This document shows, piece by piece, positions 61,095 to 64,000 of a DNA stretch of 64,000 bases (within the stretch, counting starts at the first letter, position 1; every line of letters starts with the position of its first letter). Position numbers and translations under genes: made by a program. The notes beneath the pieces are model-generated. The model was not told where the DNA came from. It worked only from the letters and a program-made list of their open reading frames with translations, and searched no databases. The DNA is taken from positions 868,001 through 932,000 of the forward strand of contig OZ255710.1 of the NCBI GenBank assembly GCA_965277105.1, given 5' to 3'. The stretch comes from CAXSBA01 sp965277105. Its GTDB lineage: Bacteria > Spirochaetota > UBA12135 > COTS27 > CAXSBA01.

Positions 61095-62681
61095 TTACTC
61101 AAAAGCCACAAACTGAGAGGTTTCCACCAAGGGTAAGCTTTTAATTTTTTCTAATAGCTTTTCGGTTGGCTTATTGTCAAGGGTTATGATACAAATAGCC
61201 TTGCCGCCTTTTTCTTTTCGAGCTAAATTAAAACTCGCTATATTAATTTTCTCTTCATAAAGCATGGTAGCCAGCTCTTTGATGACTCCGGGTTCGTCTT
61301 TATTTTCCAGGTAAAGATTGTTCGGAAGCAAGTTAATTTCAATATCTAAACCATTAATCCCAATAATGTGTGGTTCTTTTCCTAAAAGGGTAGCAGTTAG
61401 AGAAAATTCTTTTTTTTCCGTAACTACTTTTAAAGAAATTAAAGAGTTATAAAGCGAGGAAGTTTGATTTTTTTTTTCTTCGACAATCAATCCTCTTTTT
61501 TTAGCCAGTGACACTGAGTTAATCACATTCACTTCATCGACTACTCCTTCCATTAATTTCTGAAGCCCTTCTCGCAACAAGGACTCGGTAGGCAGACTAG
61601 CAACTTCACCGGAATACTCGATAGTGATTTTCTTATATGCGCTTTCTCTAATTTGAGCGATGAAATGGGCTAATTGGTTAATGATTTTTTTATAAGGAAG
61701 CAACCTTTCGTTTTCTTTAGCAGTAAGTGAGCTAACGTTATAACCATTAGTGATAGTGCCGTCATCTAAATAACGACAAATCTGCTGAGCAATTTCAAAA
61801 GACACTCTTTCTTGCGCTTCAATAGTAGATGCTCCCAAATGAGGAGTAAGGATTAAATTAGGAATACCACGTAAAGGGCTATCAGCCGACAGAGGTTCTT
61901 CTTGAAAAACATCTAAAGCAGCACTGCTTACTTTACCATTTTGCAAGTTAGCAATTAAATCATCTTCATTGACAATTCCTCCTCTCGCACAGTTAATAAT
62001 CCTCACACCATCTTTCATTTTACTGATAGTTTCTTGATTGATAAGGTTTTTGGTTTTTTCAGTTAGCGGAGTATGAATAGAAATAAAGTCTGCTTCACTT
62101 AATAAAAAGTCCCAATCAACTACTTCTACTCCGAGTTGCTCGGCCCTAACTTTCGTTAAAAATGGATCATAAACAATTACTTTTAATTTTAATCCTTGAG
62201 CGCGGTTGCAAACAATAGAACCAATATTTCCACACCCAATTAGTCCTAAAGTTTTTCCAGTAAGCTCTACCCCCTTTATTTTAGATTTTTCCCATTTGCC
62301 TTCTTGAGTAGTTAAATGAGCGTAAGGAATTTGCCTAGCGGTGGATAGTAGCATAGCAATAGCATGCTCCCCAGTGGTAATGGTATTGCCTAAAGGGGTA
62401 TTCATCACCACTATCCCTTTTTCGGTGGCCGCAGGAATGTCAATGTTATCCACCCCAATTCCCGCTCGTCCAATGACTTTTAAGCGGTTATTATCTAAAG
62501 CATCTAAAATTTCTTTAGTAACTTTAGTCTTTGAACGAATAATAAGTCCGTCATAGTCTAAAAGGACTTTTTTTAATTCTTCTGGGCTGTAATCGGTGTT
62601 AATAGTAAAGTCAATATTTTTTTCCGAAAAGATGGCTTTTAAATTATCACTAACTTTATCAGTAGCTAAAACTCGTTTCAT
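61095..62681 (-). CDS. serA: D-3-phosphoglycerate dehydrogenase
   Basis: Oxidises 3-phosphoglycerate in the first step of serine synthesis. It is 528 residues, the long form. The NAD motif is LIGCGNIGS (near 148), with active-site Arg in NCARGGIV and His in LTPHLGAST. Then come an intervening domain and a C-terminal ACT domain (near 455-528) for serine feedback. serB follows, and phosphoserine transaminase serC is not in the window. Confidence 0.95.
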   Translation of the reverse strand: MKRVLATDKVSDNLKAIFSEKNIDFTINTDYSPEELKKVLLDYDGLIIRSKTKVTKEILDALDNNRLKVIGRAGIGVDNIDIPAATEKGIVVMNTPLGNTITTGEHAIAMLLSTARQIPYAHLTTQEGKWEKSKIKGVELTGKTLGLIGCGNIGSIVCNRAQGLKLKVIVYDPFLTKVRAEQLGVEVVDWDFLLSEADFISIHTPLTEKTKNLINQETISKMKDGVRIINCARGGIVNEDDLIANLQNGKVSSAALDVFQEEPLSADSPLRGIPNLILTPHLGASTIEAQERVSFEIAQQICRYLDDGTITNGYNVSSLTAKENERLLPYKKIINQLAHFIAQIRESAYKKITIEYSGEVASLPTESLLREGLQKLMEGVVDEVNVINSVSLAKKRGLIVEEKKNQTSSLYNSLISLKVVTEKKEFSLTATLLGKEPHIIGINGLDIEINLLPNNLYLENKDEPGVIKELATMLYEEKINIASFNLARKEKGGKAICIITLDNKPTEKLLEKIKSLPLVETSQFVAFE

Positions 62682-62689
62682 AATTTTAT

Positions 62690-63403
62690 TTATTCGCTTC
62701 TTAGCCTAGTTAATAACCTAATCATTTCAATATACAACCAAACTAAAGTGACTAACAAACTAAAAGCAAAATACCATTCCATATACTTAGGAGAACCATA
62801 ACTTTCGCTTTTTTCGATATGATCGAAATCTAATAATAAATTAAAAGCAGCCACCGCTATTACAAATAAGGAAATACCAATTCCCAAAGGTCCTCCTACA
62901 TTAAACAAAGTGGTGGAAATAAAAAAAGACATAACAAAAGAGATAAGATACGCAGCCGCAATACCCAAAGTACAAGCAATGACAATTGAGCGGAGTCGAT
63001 CAGTAACCTTGATAATTTTAGCGCGATAAAGGAACATCATCACCATAAAAACCGAAATAGTGCCAATTACCGCTTGGCTAGCAATTCCTGGGTAACTCGC
63101 TTCAAAAATTCGAGCAATACTCCCTAAAAACACCCCCTGCAAGATGGCATAAATTGGAGAAGTTATGCCAGCAACTTGTGGCTTAAAACTAGTGATTAAA
63201 GCAAAAACTAATCCGCCCAGCATAGCAATCATGGCAATACCATAACCTACTCCCGCCGTCGACCAGCCAAATATAGCGGAAGCAAAGACGATGAGGATTA
63301 AAAAAGCTGCTTTATTCACCGTACCATTGGCTGTCATGAGCTCCCCACTGTAAGTTTTTTCCGTAAAAGTGTTTCTTCGTAAAAAAGGATTTCCTGTTCT
63401 CAT
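62690..63403 (-). CDS. Bax inhibitor-1/YccA family membrane protein
   Basis: A 237-residue membrane protein with seven hydrophobic helices. Its N-terminal basic segment precedes helices that start AAFLILIVFASAIFGWS. The BI-1 region near the end has FDHIEKSESYGSPKYMEWY with charged residues usual in this family. Its role may be calcium handling or protease control. A TAGGAG site lies before the ATG and a -10 box at 63444. Confidence 0.82.
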   Translation of the reverse strand: MRTGNPFLRRNTFTEKTYSGELMTANGTVNKAAFLILIVFASAIFGWSTAGVGYGIAMIAMLGGLVFALITSFKPQVAGITSPIYAILQGVFLGSIARIFEASYPGIASQAVIGTISVFMVMMFLYRAKIIKVTDRLRSIVIACTLGIAAAYLISFVMSFFISTTLFNVGGPLGIGISLFVIAVAAFNLLLDFDHIEKSESYGSPKYMEWYFAFSLLVTLVWLYIEMIRLLTRLRSE

Positions 63404-63443
63404 TTTTTTCTCCTAAAATCTGAATTTTTTTATATTTTATGTA

Positions 63444-63449
63444 ATTATA
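63444..63449 (-). promoter_or_regulatory. -10 box of the BI-1 family gene
   Basis: TATAAT on the minus strand about 40 nt before the ATG. An alternative promoter, TTGACT with TAGATT after 16 nt, lies a little further upstream. The shared transcript would cover the BI-1 gene, serA and serB. Confidence 0.4.
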
Positions 63450-63576
63450 CTATAGCAATAATCTAACGTTTTAAATAAAAAAGTCAATAATATATTAGTA
63501 AAGTTAAAAAAATAATAGAAGATAAAAAGCTATAATAATAAATATTATTTATTAATTAGGTTAGCAAGATGAATAA

Positions 63577-64000
63577 TTATTCAAAAATCTCTTCTACAAA
63601 AATCGCACTTCCCCTTACTTCTATTACCCTTATCTTTTTCCCTTGGTCAACAAAATCACCATGAGTAAGGGCATCGTAATATTTTTCATCGATAATAATT
63701 GTCCCTGATGGGCGCAGAGAAGTATGAGTAATTCCGGTTTTTTCTAGCAATTGATGAAGTTCTATTTCACGCTCTACTTCTTGTTGATTGCTAACATCTT
63801 GATGGTCTAATTTTTCACTAAATACCAAAGGGCTTTTGCGTAAAATTCGAGGAAGGGTTAAAAAAGTAACTAAAAACAAAACCCCACTTCCTAGAAAAAC
63901 ATAAAGGATCTGGTTGAAGTTATCAATTAATGTAGCTAATTCAATGAAGTTATCGGGGATGGTAAAATTCTGCATCATCAGCAAACTACTAATGAAAAGC
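63577..64000 (-). CDS. C-terminal part of an NfeD-family membrane protein, partial
   Basis: The frame stays open to the right edge (residues before the TTG at 63984 read LFISS), so the gene begins outside. What is seen is a membrane helix (ILYVFLGSGVLFLVTFLTL) and a C-terminal OB-fold (GITHTSLRPSGTIIID, then VDQGKKIRVIEVRGSAIFVEE), typical of NfeD. Such proteins act with stomatin-like partners. Whether an N-terminal serine-protease domain is attached lies outside the window. Confidence 0.75.
   Translation of the reverse strand, partial: LFISSLLMMQNFTIPDNFIELATLIDNFNQILYVFLGSGVLFLVTFLTLPRILRKSPLVFSEKLDHQDVSNQQEVEREIELHQLLEKTGITHTSLRPSGTIIIDEKYYDALTHGDFVDQGKKIRVIEVRGSAIFVEEIFE

Noticed and set aside
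1..64000. tRNA genes, rRNA, CRISPR arrays, insertion sequences, riboswitches
   Set aside because: Intergenic stretches were read on both strands; no cloverleaf, repeat-spacer array, transposase or recognisable riboswitch core was seen. A covariance-model scan would be needed to exclude small RNAs.

Overview
The window is AT-rich (about one third G+C by eye) bacterial DNA, densely coding, with many 1-17 nt gene overlaps and several TTG or GTG starts. I see no rRNA, tRNA, CRISPR array or insertion sequence. The best lineage guess is Spirochaetota, probably a marine or host-associated member. It rests on a DUF115/Maf-type protein, a plant/trypanosome-type phosphofructokinase, a lipoprotein with a loose spirochaete-like lipobox, a helix-hairpin-helix outer-membrane-type protein and the general gene mix. 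This is inference, not proof.

Layout. Positions 1-6286 (+): the end of an ABC exporter, a DUF2797 protein, glutamine-dependent NAD synthetase, panB, panC and dapF. Positions 6309-11222 (-): a tightly overlapping pfk / class B penicillin-binding protein / DUF115 operon. Its first gene, pfk, appears to be leaderless. Positions 11297-22795 (-): a myo-inositol catabolism and uptake region (iolC-like kinase, iolE, iolD, an iolC-DUF2090 fusion, iolB, and an ABC transporter ATPase, permease and binding protein). It is interrupted between iolD and iolE by a small membrane protein and a frameshifted GIY-YIG/DUF4357 gene. iolG and iolA are not in the window.

Positions 23167-25309 (+): a K+ channel, oxygen-dependent coproporphyrinogen oxidase and a Nudix hydrolase. 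Positions 25297-35213 (-): xseB, an SH3-like lipoprotein, recA, a TIGR01777 epimerase, a methyltransferase, clpB behind an excellent sigma-54-type promoter, a helix-hairpin-helix outer-membrane-type protein and a RipA-like membrane protein. Positions 35288-43740 (-): a taurine module with an ABC importer (tauABC), a CysH-like protein with DUF2061, and the dissimilation genes tpa, xsc and ald. Together these would turn taurine into acetyl phosphate, sulfite and ammonia.

Positions 43975-47599 (+): 2-oxoacid:ferredoxin oxidoreductase (alpha and beta subunits) and triosephosphate isomerase. Positions 47923-54647 (+): nusA with an added zinc ribbon, infB, rbfA, a larE-like sulfur transferase, an orphan HisF paralogue with altered active-site residues, and a polyprenyl diphosphate synthase. 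Positions 54637-55464 (-): a YeeZ-like epimerase. Positions 55632-60138 (+): metE, metF and ribD. Positions 60163-64000 (-): serB, serA, a Bax-inhibitor-1 family protein and the C-terminal end of an NfeD-type protein that runs off the window.

The metabolic picture is of a heterotroph that imports and degrades small host or marine osmolytes (myo-inositol and taurine). It combines ferredoxin-linked 2-oxoacid oxidation with at least one O2-requiring enzyme (HemF). The most unusual points are the sigma-54-type promoter before clpB, the HisF paralogue, the damaged DUF4357 tail, the CysH/DUF2061 pair inside the taurine locus, and a series of perfect palindromes at control positions.
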